In this document: positions 1-7,533 of the stretch, one piece after another
How the letters are laid out: every line of letters starts with the position of its first letter
Position numbering within the stretch: position 1 is the first letter of the stretch
DNA from: RGIG7450 sp045648785
Lineage (GTDB): Bacteria > Bacillota > Clostridia > RUG12999
Direction of reading: 5' to 3'
Assembly (NCBI GenBank): GCA_045648785.1
Contig: JAZROP010000007.1
Location: forward strand, 1-35,677
DNA: 35,677 bases
Notes under the pieces: model-generated
What the model was told of the DNA's origin: nothing
The model's input: the letters and a program-made list of their open reading frames with translations, nothing else
The model's database searches: none
Program-made: the position numbers and the translations under genes

Positions 1-6
1 TATACA

Positions 7-405
7 ATGCAGATCACAGATCCTATTGCAGATATGCTTAGAAGAATTAGAAATGCAGGTACAGCAAAACACGATACCGTGGATGTTCCCGCATCTAATA
101 TGAAAAAAGCAATTGCTGAGATTCTTTTAGAAGAAGGCTTCATTAAGAATTTCCAGCTGATTGACAACAGCACTCAGGGCATCATCAGAATCACCCTGAA
201 ATACGGTGCAGGTAAATCAAAAACTATCTCCGGTATTAAAAGAGTTAGTAAGCCTGGACTTAGAATTTATGCCGGCAAGGATGAGCTTCCGAAGGTTATC
301 AGAGGCCTCGGTATTGCAATAATTTCCACATCAAAAGGCATAATGACCGACAAAGAGGCAAGAAAAGCCGGTGTTGGTGGCGAAGTATTAGCATACGTTT
401 GGTAA
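7..405 (+). CDS. rpsH: 30S ribosomal protein S8
   Basis: Small-subunit protein S8, a primary 16S rRNA binder in the central domain. The 132 residues match the family length. The start MQITDPIADMLRRIRNAG and the C-terminal motif with STSKGIMTDKEARKAGVGGEVL are classic S8. The gene is complete, but its ribosome binding site lies outside the window, so the start rests on the conserved N-terminus. It opens the visible part of the ribosomal cluster and is followed after 78 bases by rplF. Confidence 0.97.
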   Translation: MQITDPIADMLRRIRNAGTAKHDTVDVPASNMKKAIAEILLEEGFIKNFQLIDNSTQGIIRITLKYGAGKSKTISGIKRVSKPGLRIYAGKDELPKVIRGLGIAIISTSKGIMTDKEARKAGVGGEVLAYVW

Positions 406-483
406 AAATAAACGATATACGAATTTGGGGGAAACGTGGTGTCTTAAAGGCGCACACTCAATCACCCCACGGAGGTGAATAAA

Positions 484-1032
484 TTGTCACGTATAGGTAG
501 AATGCCGATTACAGTTCCGGCAGGAGTTGATGTAAAAATCGGTGCAAACAATGTAGTAACTGTAAAAGGACCGAAAGGTACTCTTACAAAAGAACTTCAT
601 CCTGAAATGAAAATTGAAATGAAAGATGGCGTTCTTACAGTAACAAGACCTTCTGAAGAAAAGATGCACAAATCACTTCACGGTCTTACAAGAACCTTAC
701 TGAACAATATGGTTGAAGGCGTAACAAACGGCTTCTCAAAAGAGCTGGATGTTAACGGCGTAGGTTACAGAGTTCAGAAACAGGGTAAAACATTAGTACT
801 CAACCTTGGTTATTCTCATCCTATTGAGATGCCCGAGGAAGATGGTATAACAATTGATGTCCCCAACCCCAACAAAATTATTGTTAGTGGTATTGACAAG
901 CAGAAAGTCGGCCAGTTTGCGGCTGTGATCAGAGAACAGAGACCGCCTGAACCCTACAAAGGTAAAGGTATCAAATATGTTGATGAACACATCAGACGCA
1001 AAGAAGGTAAAGCCGGCAAAGCTAAGAAATAA
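484..1032 (+). CDS. rplF: 50S ribosomal protein L6
   Basis: L6 sits near the factor-binding site of the large subunit. The 182-residue protein starts MSRIGRMPITVPAGV and ends with the typical YKGKGIKYVDEHIRRKEGKA tail. I choose the TTG at 484: the GGAGG at 471-475 is 8 bases upstream, and this start gives the conserved MSRIG N-terminus. A longer reading from GTG at 475 would begin inside the ribosome binding site and add three residues not seen in the family. Confidence 0.95.
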   Translation: MSRIGRMPITVPAGVDVKIGANNVVTVKGPKGTLTKELHPEMKIEMKDGVLTVTRPSEEKMHKSLHGLTRTLLNNMVEGVTNGFSKELDVNGVGYRVQKQGKTLVLNLGYSHPIEMPEEDGITIDVPNPNKIIVSGIDKQKVGQFAAVIREQRPPEPYKGKGIKYVDEHIRRKEGKAGKAKK

Positions 1033-1051
1033 TGAAAGGAGAGCGGCATAA

Positions 1052-1411
1052 ATGATTAATAAACCGGTAAGTAATGTAGCAAGACTCAGACGCCATAAAC
1101 GCGTACGCAAAAACTTAAGCGGTACACCTGCATGTCCCAGACTTTGCGTGTTCCGCAGTGCTAAACATATCTATGCTCAGATCATAGACGATGTAGCCGG
1201 CAAAACACTTGTAGCAGCCTCCTCTCTTGAAGGTGGCTTTGAAGGTAACGGCGGTAACAAAGAGGCAGCAAACAAAGTTGGTAAAATGGTAGCAGAAAAG
1301 GCAATTGCAGCTGGAATTAAAAAAGTTGTATTTGACCGTGGCGGCTATATTTATCACGGACGCGTTGCAAGTCTCGCAGACGGTGCGCGTGAAGGCGGCC
1401 TTGAATTCTAA
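1052..1411 (+). CDS. rplR: 50S ribosomal protein L18
   Basis: L18 binds 5S rRNA and helps form the central protuberance. The 119-residue product has the basic N-terminus (RLRRHKRVRKNLSGT), the RLCVFRSAKHIYAQIIDD strand and the end VVFDRGGYIYHGRVASLADG, all diagnostic. GAAAGGAG at 1033-1040 precedes the ATG. It lies between rplF and rpsE in the conserved order. Confidence 0.97.
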   Translation: MINKPVSNVARLRRHKRVRKNLSGTPACPRLCVFRSAKHIYAQIIDDVAGKTLVAASSLEGGFEGNGGNKEAANKVGKMVAEKAIAAGIKKVVFDRGGYIYHGRVASLADGAREGGLEF

Positions 1412-1430
1412 TAAGGAGGGAGAGGACACT

Positions 1431-1934
1431 ATGCAGGAAATTTTAGATGTAAACAGCTTAGAGCTGCAGGAAAAGGTAGTTAACATCAGACGAGTTGCTA
1501 AAACTGTTAAAGGCGGACGCACAATGCGTTTCAGCGCGCTTGTAGTTGTTGGTGACGAAAACGGTCATGTTGGATGCGGTAACGGTAAAGCTGCCGAAAT
1601 TCCCGAGGCTGTAAGAAAAGCAATAGAAGATGCAAAGAAAAACTTGGTAACAGTTCCCATGGTAGGAACAACCATCCCTCATGAAACAATCGGTAAATCA
1701 GGTGCAGGCGAAGTTCTTCTTAAACCCGCCGGCCCCGGTACCGGTATCATTGCAGGCGGTGCAGTGCGTGCGGTTGTTGAACTTGCTGGACTTAAAGACA
1801 TCAGAACAAAATGTCTCCGTTCCAACAATCCCCGCAATGTAGTAAGTGCTGTAATTGAGGGCCTTGCAGGATTAAACAGCGCCGGAGATGTTGCTGAAAG
1901 ACGCGGCAAATCTGTGCAGGAACTTTTAGGTTAA
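1431..1934 (+). CDS. rpsE: 30S ribosomal protein S5
   Basis: S5 contributes to decoding accuracy and the mRNA entry site. The 167-residue protein has the N-terminal double-stranded RNA-binding half (VVNIRRVAKTVKGGRTMRFS) and the C-terminal domain (GPGTGIIAGGAVRAVVELAG). The ATG at 1431 is chosen because AAGGAGGG (1413-1420) lies 10 bases before it. A longer reading from 1305 would overlap most of the end of rplR and has no family support. Confidence 0.96.
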   Translation: MQEILDVNSLELQEKVVNIRRVAKTVKGGRTMRFSALVVVGDENGHVGCGNGKAAEIPEAVRKAIEDAKKNLVTVPMVGTTIPHETIGKSGAGEVLLKPAGPGTGIIAGGAVRAVVELAGLKDIRTKCLRSNNPRNVVSAVIEGLAGLNSAGDVAERRGKSVQELLG

Positions 1935-1948
1935 GGAGGGGCTGACAA

Positions 1949-2128
1949 ATGGCAAAAGTTAAAGTTATGCAGGTTAAAAGCTCCATCGGATGCAAAAAGG
2001 ACCAGATAGATACTTTAAAGGCGCTTGGTCTTAAGAAAATCAGAGACGTCGTTGAACATGAGAACACACCTCAGATCAGCGGCATGATCAAAAAGGTTAT
2101 ACACCTTGTAGAAGTAACTGAATTATAA
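1949..2128 (+). CDS. rpmD: 50S ribosomal protein L30
   Basis: A short gene of 59 codons, found by reading the gap between rpsE and rplO. It starts MAKVKVMQVKSSIGCKKDQI and contains LKALGLKKIRDVVEHENTP, the standard bacterial L30 pattern. The ribosome binding site AAGGAGGGG (1933-1941) overlaps the rpsE stop. L30 is a small globular large-subunit protein near the 5S region. Position between rpsE and rplO is the universal one. Confidence 0.96.
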   Translation: MAKVKVMQVKSSIGCKKDQIDTLKALGLKKIRDVVEHENTPQISGMIKKVIHLVEVTEL

Positions 2129-2144
2129 TTAAGGAGGTGTGATT

Positions 2145-2585
2145 ATGCGTTTGCATGAACTTTCACCCGTTCCCGGCTCTACAAAAGAAGCTAAGAGAAA
2201 GGGTAGAGGACACGGTAGCGGAAACGGCAAAACAGCAGGTAAAGGTCACAAAGGTCAGAACGCTCGCTCAGGCGGTGGCGTAAGACCCGGTTTTGAAGGC
2301 GGTCAGATGCCTTTATACAGAAGACTTCCTAAAAGAGGTTTTGTTAACATTTTCGCTAAAACATACACTGAAGTTAAAGTGTCAGCACTCAACATCTTTG
2401 AAGATGGCGCTGAAGTAACAGCACAGGCTCTTAAAGATGCAGGTGTTATTAAAAAGATAAATGACGGAATTACTGTACTTGGTAATGGTGAAATCACCAA
2501 AAAACTTACAGTAAAAGCTGCAAAATTCACACAGTCTGCAAAAGCTAAGATTGAAGCAGCAGGTGGAAAGGCTGAGGTGATTTAA
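2145..2585 (+). CDS. rplO: 50S ribosomal protein L15
   Basis: L15 is a late-assembly large-subunit protein. The 146-residue product begins MRLHELSPVPGSTKEAKRKG and has the glycine/lysine-rich extension (GRGHGSGNGKTAGKGHKGQ) and GFEGGQMPLYRRLPKRGF typical of the family. The ATG at 2145 follows AAGGAGGTG (2131-2139). A GTG at 2139 would overlap that site and is rejected. Its last codons contain the binding site for secY. Confidence 0.96.
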   Translation: MRLHELSPVPGSTKEAKRKGRGHGSGNGKTAGKGHKGQNARSGGGVRPGFEGGQMPLYRRLPKRGFVNIFAKTYTEVKVSALNIFEDGAEVTAQALKDAGVIKKINDGITVLGNGEITKKLTVKAAKFTQSAKAKIEAAGGKAEVI

Positions 2586-2586
2586 G

Positions 2587-3843
2587 GTGATAAAGACACT
2601 GGTCAACGCGTGGAGAGTTCCTGAGCTTAGAAAAAGAATTCTTTTCACATTCTTTATGCTCGTTATTTTCCAGTTAGGTACAGTAGTACCTGTACCGGGA
2701 CTTGATAAAAATGCTCTTAGTCAGCTTCTTGGCATAGGCACAGGTTCAGGTACACTTTTTGACCTCGTAAATATTATTTCTGGCGGCGCTATGCAGAATG
2801 CCTCAATATTTGCGATGAGTATTACACCTTATATTAACTCATCTATCATCATGCAGCTTCTGGCTGTAGCTATCCCTGCTCTTGAAAAACTTTCAAAAGA
2901 AGGCGAAGAAGGCAGAAAAGTTATTGCTAAATGGACACGCTATGTAACAGTTATCCTTGCATTCATTCAGGCAGCAGGCCTTTATGTAGGTATGGCTAAT
3001 ACTGGTGCTGTTGAAAACGCAGGTTTTGTTGCATTTATTACAATCACACTGTCCTTTACAGCAGGTACTGCTTTCCTTATGTGGATAGGTGAACAAATTA
3101 CAGAAAAAGGTATCGGCAACGGTATCTCAATCATAATCTTCGCAGGTATTGTAACAAGAGCACCCGCTCTTCTCGTTCAGATCTGGCAGATGCTCAAGAC
3201 AACATGGTGGCTTGCTATTTTAGTAATCCTCCTCGGTCTTGCAGTAATTGCTTTCGTTGTTATGCTTAACGACGCAGAAAGAAGAATACCTGTTCAGTAT
3301 GCAAAAAGAGTTGTAGGAAGAAAAATGTATGGCGGACAGAGCACACATGTGCCCTTTAAAGTGTCGATGGCAGGCGTTATGCCCATCATCTTCGCAAGCT
3401 CCATTTTATCTTTCCCGTCAACAATAGCAGCTATGTTCTCAGCAGGAGAAACACCTGCATGGATTTCATGGTTCATGGGTTCATGGCTCTATGCAATACT
3501 CTATTTTGTACTCATAATATTCTTCACATTCTTCTACACAGCAATGGTTTACAACCCTGTAGAAATGGCGAATAATATTAAAAACAACGGTGGATTTGTT
3601 CCCGGAATCAGACCAGGCAAACCCACATCAGACTTCCTGACAAAGGTAATGAACAAAGTTACCATCATCGGCGCGGTTGCAATTGCTCTTATCGCAGTTC
3701 TCCCCATGCTGATGGCTCAGGGAAATATGTCAGTTTCCTTCGGTGGAACATCAATTCTGATTCTCGTAGGTGTTGCTATTGAAACCTACCGTCAGCTTGA
3801 GTCCCAGATGCTGATGAGAAACTATAAAGGATTTCTTGATTAA
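2587..3843 (+). CDS. secY: Protein translocase channel subunit SecY
   Basis: Central channel of the Sec translocon, used for export and membrane insertion. The 418 residues contain ten hydrophobic segments, the N-terminal VPELRKRILFTFFMLVIFQL helix, the plug-side VPVPGLD motif and the cytoplasmic loop with PVQYAKRVVGRKMYGGQST. The length is slightly below E. coli SecY. The start is GTG at 2587, one base after the rplO stop. A GAGG at 2574-2577, inside rplO, serves as binding site, so translation is probably coupled to rplO. Confidence 0.97.
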   Translation: MIKTLVNAWRVPELRKRILFTFFMLVIFQLGTVVPVPGLDKNALSQLLGIGTGSGTLFDLVNIISGGAMQNASIFAMSITPYINSSIIMQLLAVAIPALEKLSKEGEEGRKVIAKWTRYVTVILAFIQAAGLYVGMANTGAVENAGFVAFITITLSFTAGTAFLMWIGEQITEKGIGNGISIIIFAGIVTRAPALLVQIWQMLKTTWWLAILVILLGLAVIAFVVMLNDAERRIPVQYAKRVVGRKMYGGQSTHVPFKVSMAGVMPIIFASSILSFPSTIAAMFSAGETPAWISWFMGSWLYAILYFVLIIFFTFFYTAMVYNPVEMANNIKNNGGFVPGIRPGKPTSDFLTKVMNKVTIIGAVAIALIAVLPMLMAQGNMSVSFGGTSILILVGVAIETYRQLESQMLMRNYKGFLD

Positions 3844-3866
3844 TCGTCAACAAGCGGAGGCAGAAA

Positions 3867-4499
3867 ATGAGAATCATTTTACTTGGTCCGCCGGCTGCAG
3901 GCAAAGGGACGCAAGCCGAAAACCTGTCGAAAAAGTTTGAAATCCCTACAATCTCAACAGGAGAGATGATTCGTAGTGAAATTGCAGCCCAAACCGAATT
4001 GGGTATTGAGGCGGCGAAGATTATAAACGGCGGAAATCTCCTCCCAGATGATGTGATTATCGGTATGATAAAAGTGAGAATTGCACAGGAGGATTGTAAA
4101 AATGGATTCATTCTTGATGGTTTTCCGCGAACTCTTGGTCAGGCTGAGGCAGCGGAAAAGATGGGAATAAAAATTGATAAAGTGATATCAATTGTTGCTC
4201 CGGATGAGGAAATCATAAGACGCATATCAGGTCGTAGAATTTGCGAAAACTGTAAAACCGGATACCATACAATGTATGATAAGCCGGCAAAAGAAGGCGT
4301 TTGTGATAAATGCGGAGGAAAGCTCATCTGTCGGGATGACGATACAGAAGAAACTGTAAAAGTAAGACTTAATGTTTACCATGAATTAACAGAGCCTTTA
4401 ATTAAATACTATGCAGACAAAGGACTGCTGGTAGAGGTTGAAAGCCAGGAAAAAATTGAAGATACAACAGCACTTATGTTTAAGCGGTTAGGAGTATGA
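3867..4499 (+). CDS. adk: Adenylate kinase
   Basis: Converts ATP and AMP to two ADP, keeping adenylate pools balanced. The 210 residues include the P-loop GPPAAGKGT (7-15; the usual third Gly is Ala), the AMP-site motif DGFPRT (84-89) and a long LID domain. The LID carries four cysteines (126, 129, 146, 149) as two CxxC pairs, the zinc-binding form common in Gram-positive bacteria. It lies 23 bases after secY and 3 bases before map, the usual secY-adk-map order. Confidence 0.97.
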   Translation: MRIILLGPPAAGKGTQAENLSKKFEIPTISTGEMIRSEIAAQTELGIEAAKIINGGNLLPDDVIIGMIKVRIAQEDCKNGFILDGFPRTLGQAEAAEKMGIKIDKVISIVAPDEEIIRRISGRRICENCKTGYHTMYDKPAKEGVCDKCGGKLICRDDDTEETVKVRLNVYHELTEPLIKYYADKGLLVEVESQEKIEDTTALMFKRLGV

Positions 4500-4502
4500 C
4501 GG

Positions 4503-5249
4503 ATGGTAACTATTAAATCTGAAAATGAAATTGCTCTGATGAAAAAAGCGGGTGCGATTTTAGCAGAAACACTTGAATTAATAGAAAAAAATATTAAACC
4601 TGGTGTAACAACTAAAATGTTAGACAAACTCGCATTTGAGTATATCAAAAAGCATAATGCCTTGCCGTCATTTAAAGGCTACTCTGGATATCCCGCGAGT
4701 ATATGTGCTTCGGTAAACGAAGAGGTAGTTCACGGGATTCCCGGGAGAAGGCGTTTGAATGAAGGCGATATTATAGGAATAGATATAGGCGTATGTCTTG
4801 GAGGTTATCACGCTGATGCCGCAAGGACATATGGAGTGGGAAAAATTTCCGAAGAGGCGCAGCATCTCATAGATGTTACAAAAGAAAGCTTTTTCAAGGG
4901 TATTGAAAGAGCAAAGGAGGGCGCCAGACTCGGTGATGTTTCCGGCGCAATACAGACATTTGTTGAGGAAAACGGCTATTCGGTTGTGAGGGAGCTTGTT
5001 GGACACGGAATTGGAAGTGCGCTTCACGAGCAACCCGATGTTCCAAACTATGGCAGTCCGGGCAAAGGCTTGAGATTGCAGGCGGGTATGACGCTGGCGA
5101 TTGAGCCCATGGTTAACCGCGGAACACATAAAATAGTTATCCTTGATGACGACTGGACATGTGTGACGGCTGACGGTGAGTTGTCTGCACACTATGAAAA
5201 TACGGTTATCATCACAAAGGACGGCTGTGAGATTATAACAATGCTTTGA
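4503..5249 (+). CDS. map: Methionine aminopeptidase, type I
   Basis: Removes the initiator methionine from nascent proteins in the cytoplasm. The 248 residues are the size of the type I enzyme without N-terminal extension. All metal ligands of the pita-bread fold are visible: D94, D105, H168, E201 and E232. H77 (in NEEVVHGIP) and H175 are the conserved substrate-site histidines. The gene starts three bases after the adk stop and is followed by the KOW-protein gene, as in other Firmicutes. Confidence 0.97.
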   Translation: MVTIKSENEIALMKKAGAILAETLELIEKNIKPGVTTKMLDKLAFEYIKKHNALPSFKGYSGYPASICASVNEEVVHGIPGRRRLNEGDIIGIDIGVCLGGYHADAARTYGVGKISEEAQHLIDVTKESFFKGIERAKEGARLGDVSGAIQTFVEENGYSVVRELVGHGIGSALHEQPDVPNYGSPGKGLRLQAGMTLAIEPMVNRGTHKIVILDDDWTCVTADGELSAHYENTVIITKDGCEIITML

Positions 5250-5258
5250 GGTGATATT

Positions 5259-5522
5259 TTGGAGTACACACAGGGAACTGTGGTAAGCTCTCTGAAAGGT
5301 CATGACAAAGAGAGGCTTTTTGTGATTGTAAAATCAGAGGGCTCGTTTGTCTGGCTGACAGACGGTAAAAACCGCAAAAAGATAAGCCCCAAAAAGAAAA
5401 ATATAAAACACATTGTTTTATCACATCATCACATACCGGAGGTTGAATCCTTAAGTGACAAATCGATAAGGAAACAACTAAACCGACTAAAGATAAATGA
5501 AGAGAATAATCTACGGAGGTGA
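5259..5522 (+). CDS. KOW-domain RNA-binding protein (L14e/L27e-like)
   Basis: An 87-residue basic protein, starting at TTG 5259 behind GAGGTGA (5248-5254). The N-terminal half (QGTVVSSLKGHDKERLFVIV, then WLTDGKNRKKISPKKKNIKH) is the KOW fold seen in the small RNA-binding proteins that Firmicutes encode between map and infA. The C-terminal 30 residues are helical and charged (SIRKQLNRLKINEENNLRR). The position between map and infA is conserved, which suggests a translation-linked role. The exact function is not established. Confidence 0.85.
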   Translation: MEYTQGTVVSSLKGHDKERLFVIVKSEGSFVWLTDGKNRKKISPKKKNIKHIVLSHHHIPEVESLSDKSIRKQLNRLKINEENNLRR

Positions 5523-5528
5523 TTTTCC

Positions 5529-5747
5529 TTGGCAAAAGAAGATGTAATAGAATTTGAAGGAACGGTTCTTGAGGCACTGCCAAATGCGATGTTTCAAGTA
5601 GAATTACCAAACGGGCACAAGGTGCTTGCTCATATATCCGGTAAGCTGAGAATGAATTTTATAAGAATTCTTCCGGGCGACAAGGTAACAATTGAGCTTT
5701 CACCTTATGATTTGACCCGCGGAAGAATAACATGGCGGGCAAAGTAA
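5529..5747 (+). CDS. infA: Translation initiation factor IF-1
   Basis: IF-1 binds the 30S A site during initiation. The 72-residue OB-fold protein starts MAKEDVIEFEGTVLEALPNA and contains VLAHISGKLRMNFIRILPGD and LTRGRITWR, an almost canonical IF-1. The start codon is TTG at 5529, just after GGAGGTGAT (5515-5523). The gap to the previous gene is only 6 bases, so the two are probably co-translated. Confidence 0.97.
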   Translation: MAKEDVIEFEGTVLEALPNAMFQVELPNGHKVLAHISGKLRMNFIRILPGDKVTIELSPYDLTRGRITWRAK

Positions 5748-5778
5748 TGTCCGTTCGCAAAGAAGGAGGAACCGAACA

Positions 5779-5892
5779 ATGAAGGTTAAACCATCAGTAA
5801 AGCCTATTTGTGAAAAATGCAAGATAATTAAAAGAAAAGGCAGAGTAATGGTTATCTGCGAAAACCCCAAACACAAACAGAAACAGGGTTAA
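5779..5892 (+). CDS. rpmJ: 50S ribosomal protein L36 (zinc-binding form)
   Basis: A 37-codon gene found in the gap after infA. It reads MKVKPSVKPICEKCKIIKRK and ends NPKHKQKQG. Cys11, Cys14, Cys27 and His32 form the zinc-ribbon, so this is the C+ form. AAGGAGGA (5763-5770) precedes the ATG. L36 is the smallest large-subunit protein, and the order infA-rpmJ-rpsM is standard. Confidence 0.97.
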   Translation: MKVKPSVKPICEKCKIIKRKGRVMVICENPKHKQKQG

Positions 5893-6003
5893 TAAATTGA
5901 TTGTATAGGTAATTTAAAGGGAGCGGCTGGCAAACCTGAAAAGGATTTGTACCCTAAATTAAATACAACTAAAGAAATGTAAAAACAGGAGGTGCAAAAT
6001 CAA
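5893..6003 (+). promoter_or_regulatory. rpmJ-rpsM intergenic leader, possible weak stem
   Basis: This 111-base gap is long for the cluster. AATTTAAAGGG and ACCCTAAATT within about 5910-5960 can pair imperfectly around a GC-rich centre (GGGAGCGGCTGGC). The rpsM binding site GGAGGTG (5988-5994) lies just downstream. I see no clear promoter. In gamma-proteobacteria the equivalent position holds the S4-binding alpha-operon pseudoknot, but I cannot show that fold here. Confidence 0.3.
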
Positions 6004-6372
6004 ATGGCGAGAATAGCAGGCGTGGATTTACCAAGAGAAAAACGCGTTGAAGTAGGACTTACTTATGTTTTTGGCATAGGCGAGCCCTCAGCTAAAAAAA
6101 TTCTTGAAAAAACAGGAATCAATCCCGACACAAGAGTTAAAGACTTAACAGATGATGAAGTAGCAAAACTCAGAGAGGTAATTGACGGTGAATATAAGGT
6201 TGAAGGTGACCTTCGCCGTGAAGTAGCTCTTAACATTAAAAGACTTATGGAAATCGGTTCATACCGTGGCGTTAGACATAGAAAGAGTCTCCCGGTAAGA
6301 GGACAGAAGACCAAGACAAACGCAAGAACATGTAAAGGTCCCAGAAAGACCATTGCAAACAAAAAGAAATAA
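6004..6372 (+). CDS. rpsM: 30S ribosomal protein S13
   Basis: S13 lies in the 30S head and contacts the P-site tRNA. The 122-residue product starts MARIAGVDLPREKRVEVGLT and ends with the basic tail SLPVRGQKTKTNARTCKGPR. I use the ATG at 6004, with GGAGGTG at 5988-5994. A GTG at 5992 would sit within the binding site. It begins the rpsM-rpsK-rpsD-rpoA-rplQ group. Confidence 0.96.
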   Translation: MARIAGVDLPREKRVEVGLTYVFGIGEPSAKKILEKTGINPDTRVKDLTDDEVAKLREVIDGEYKVEGDLRREVALNIKRLMEIGSYRGVRHRKSLPVRGQKTKTNARTCKGPRKTIANKKK

Positions 6373-6390
6373 AGGAGGGAACGGATTAAT

Positions 6391-6789
6391 ATGGCTAAAA
6401 CAGTAACAAAAAAGACGACCAGAAAGCGTCGTGAGAAAAAGCATGTTGATAAAGGTGCGGCTCACATCCGTTCAACCTTTAACAATACTATTGTAACAAT
6501 AACAGACACTGCCGGCAACGCACTTTCATGGGCATCCTCCGGTGGACTCGGCTTCAGAGGCTCCAGAAAGAGCACCCCTTACGCAGCTCAGATGGCGGCA
6601 GAAACTGCTGCTAAAGCTGCAATGGAATACGGACTTAAAACTGTTGAAGTTTATGTAAAAGGTCCCGGTTCCGGCAGAGAGGCTGCTATCAGAGCGCTGC
6701 AGACCGCAGGTCTGGAAGTTAGTATGATTAAAGATACTACTCCCATTCCTCACAACGGTTGCAGACCGCCGAAAAGAAGAAGAGTCTAA
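6391..6789 (+). CDS. rpsK: 30S ribosomal protein S11
   Basis: S11 is in the platform of the 30S subunit. The 132 residues contain the conserved HIRSTFNNTIVTITDTAGN, SSGGLGFRGSRKSTPYAAQ and GPGSGREAAIRAL blocks and the PIPHNGCRPPKRRRV end. AAGGAGGGA follows the rpsM stop. Nothing is unusual. Confidence 0.97.
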   Translation: MAKTVTKKTTRKRREKKHVDKGAAHIRSTFNNTIVTITDTAGNALSWASSGGLGFRGSRKSTPYAAQMAAETAAKAAMEYGLKTVEVYVKGPGSGREAAIRALQTAGLEVSMIKDTTPIPHNGCRPPKRRRV

Positions 6790-6813
6790 TTTAGAAGGAG
6801 GCGAAAGTGCAAC

Positions 6814-7434
6814 ATGGCTAGATATACAGGAGCAGTGTGCAGACTGTGCCGTAGAGAGGGTCAGAAATTATACCTCAAGGGCGAAAGATGCTATACCGGC
6901 AAATGTGGTTTCGAAAGAAGAGCGTTTGCTCCAGGTCAGCATGGTATGAGCCGTAAAAAACTGTCCGGTTACGGTGTGCAGCTGAGAGAAAAACAGAAAG
7001 TCAGAAGATATTACGGAGTACTTGAAAAACAGTTCAGAAAATATTTTGACATGGCTGAAAAGAAACAGGGTATTACGGGTGAAAACATGCTCGCAATCCT
7101 TGAAAGCAGATTTGACAATGTTGTTTACAGACTTGGTCTTGCAATGTCCCGTGCAGAAGCTCGTCAGCTTATAAGACACGGTCACTTCTCTATCAACGGT
7201 AAAAAGGCAGATGTTTGTTCTATCCTTTTAAAACCCGGTGATGTAGTAGCAGCAATTGATCAGGCAGAAGAAAAAATCAAGAATAACCTTGAAGCAAATG
7301 CATCAAGAGTTATCCCTAAATGGCTTGATTTTGATGCTAACACAGCTACAGGCAAAATGCTTGCGTTTGCAGCGCGTGAAGACATTGATTTACCCATCGA
7401 AGAACACCACATTGTCGAGCTGTACTCCAAATAA
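6814..7434 (+). CDS. rpsD: 30S ribosomal protein S4 (zinc-binding form)
   Basis: S4 is a primary 16S rRNA binder, and in many bacteria a translational repressor. The 206 residues start MARYTGAVCRLCRREG. Cys9, Cys12, Cys26 and Cys31 form the zinc site of the C+ type. The S4 RNA-binding domain is near residues 97-160 (SRFDNVVYRLGLAMSRAEAR). The gene lies inside the alpha operon, unlike B. subtilis, where rpsD is a separate gene. AGAAGGAGG precedes the ATG. Confidence 0.97.
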   Translation: MARYTGAVCRLCRREGQKLYLKGERCYTGKCGFERRAFAPGQHGMSRKKLSGYGVQLREKQKVRRYYGVLEKQFRKYFDMAEKKQGITGENMLAILESRFDNVVYRLGLAMSRAEARQLIRHGHFSINGKKADVCSILLKPGDVVAAIDQAEEKIKNNLEANASRVIPKWLDFDANTATGKMLAFAAREDIDLPIEEHHIVELYSK

Positions 7435-7447
7435 GATTTTTAGCAAC

Positions 7448-7480
7448 CCTTGCCCGATGCTTTTTTGGGTAAGGCTACCC
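7448..7480 (+). promoter_or_regulatory. Two mutually exclusive hairpins between rpsD and rpoA
   Basis: CCTTGCCC (7448-7455) pairs with GGGTAAGG (7467-7474), 8 pairs including one G-T. The 3' arm can instead form a smaller hairpin, GGGTA (7467-7471) with TACCC (7476-7480). The two cannot coexist. No T-run follows, so this is not a simple terminator. It could tune rpoA translation, act in RNA processing or be a protein-binding site; the function is inferred only. Confidence 0.45.
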
Positions 7481-7533
7481 TCGACAGTAAAATAAAATGA
7501 ATAAAAATAAACAGTGAGGAGGGTTTGTGCAGC

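Noticed and set aside
1305..1430. N-terminal extension of S5
   Set aside because: It overlaps rplR, lacks a ribosome site and is not part of the family.
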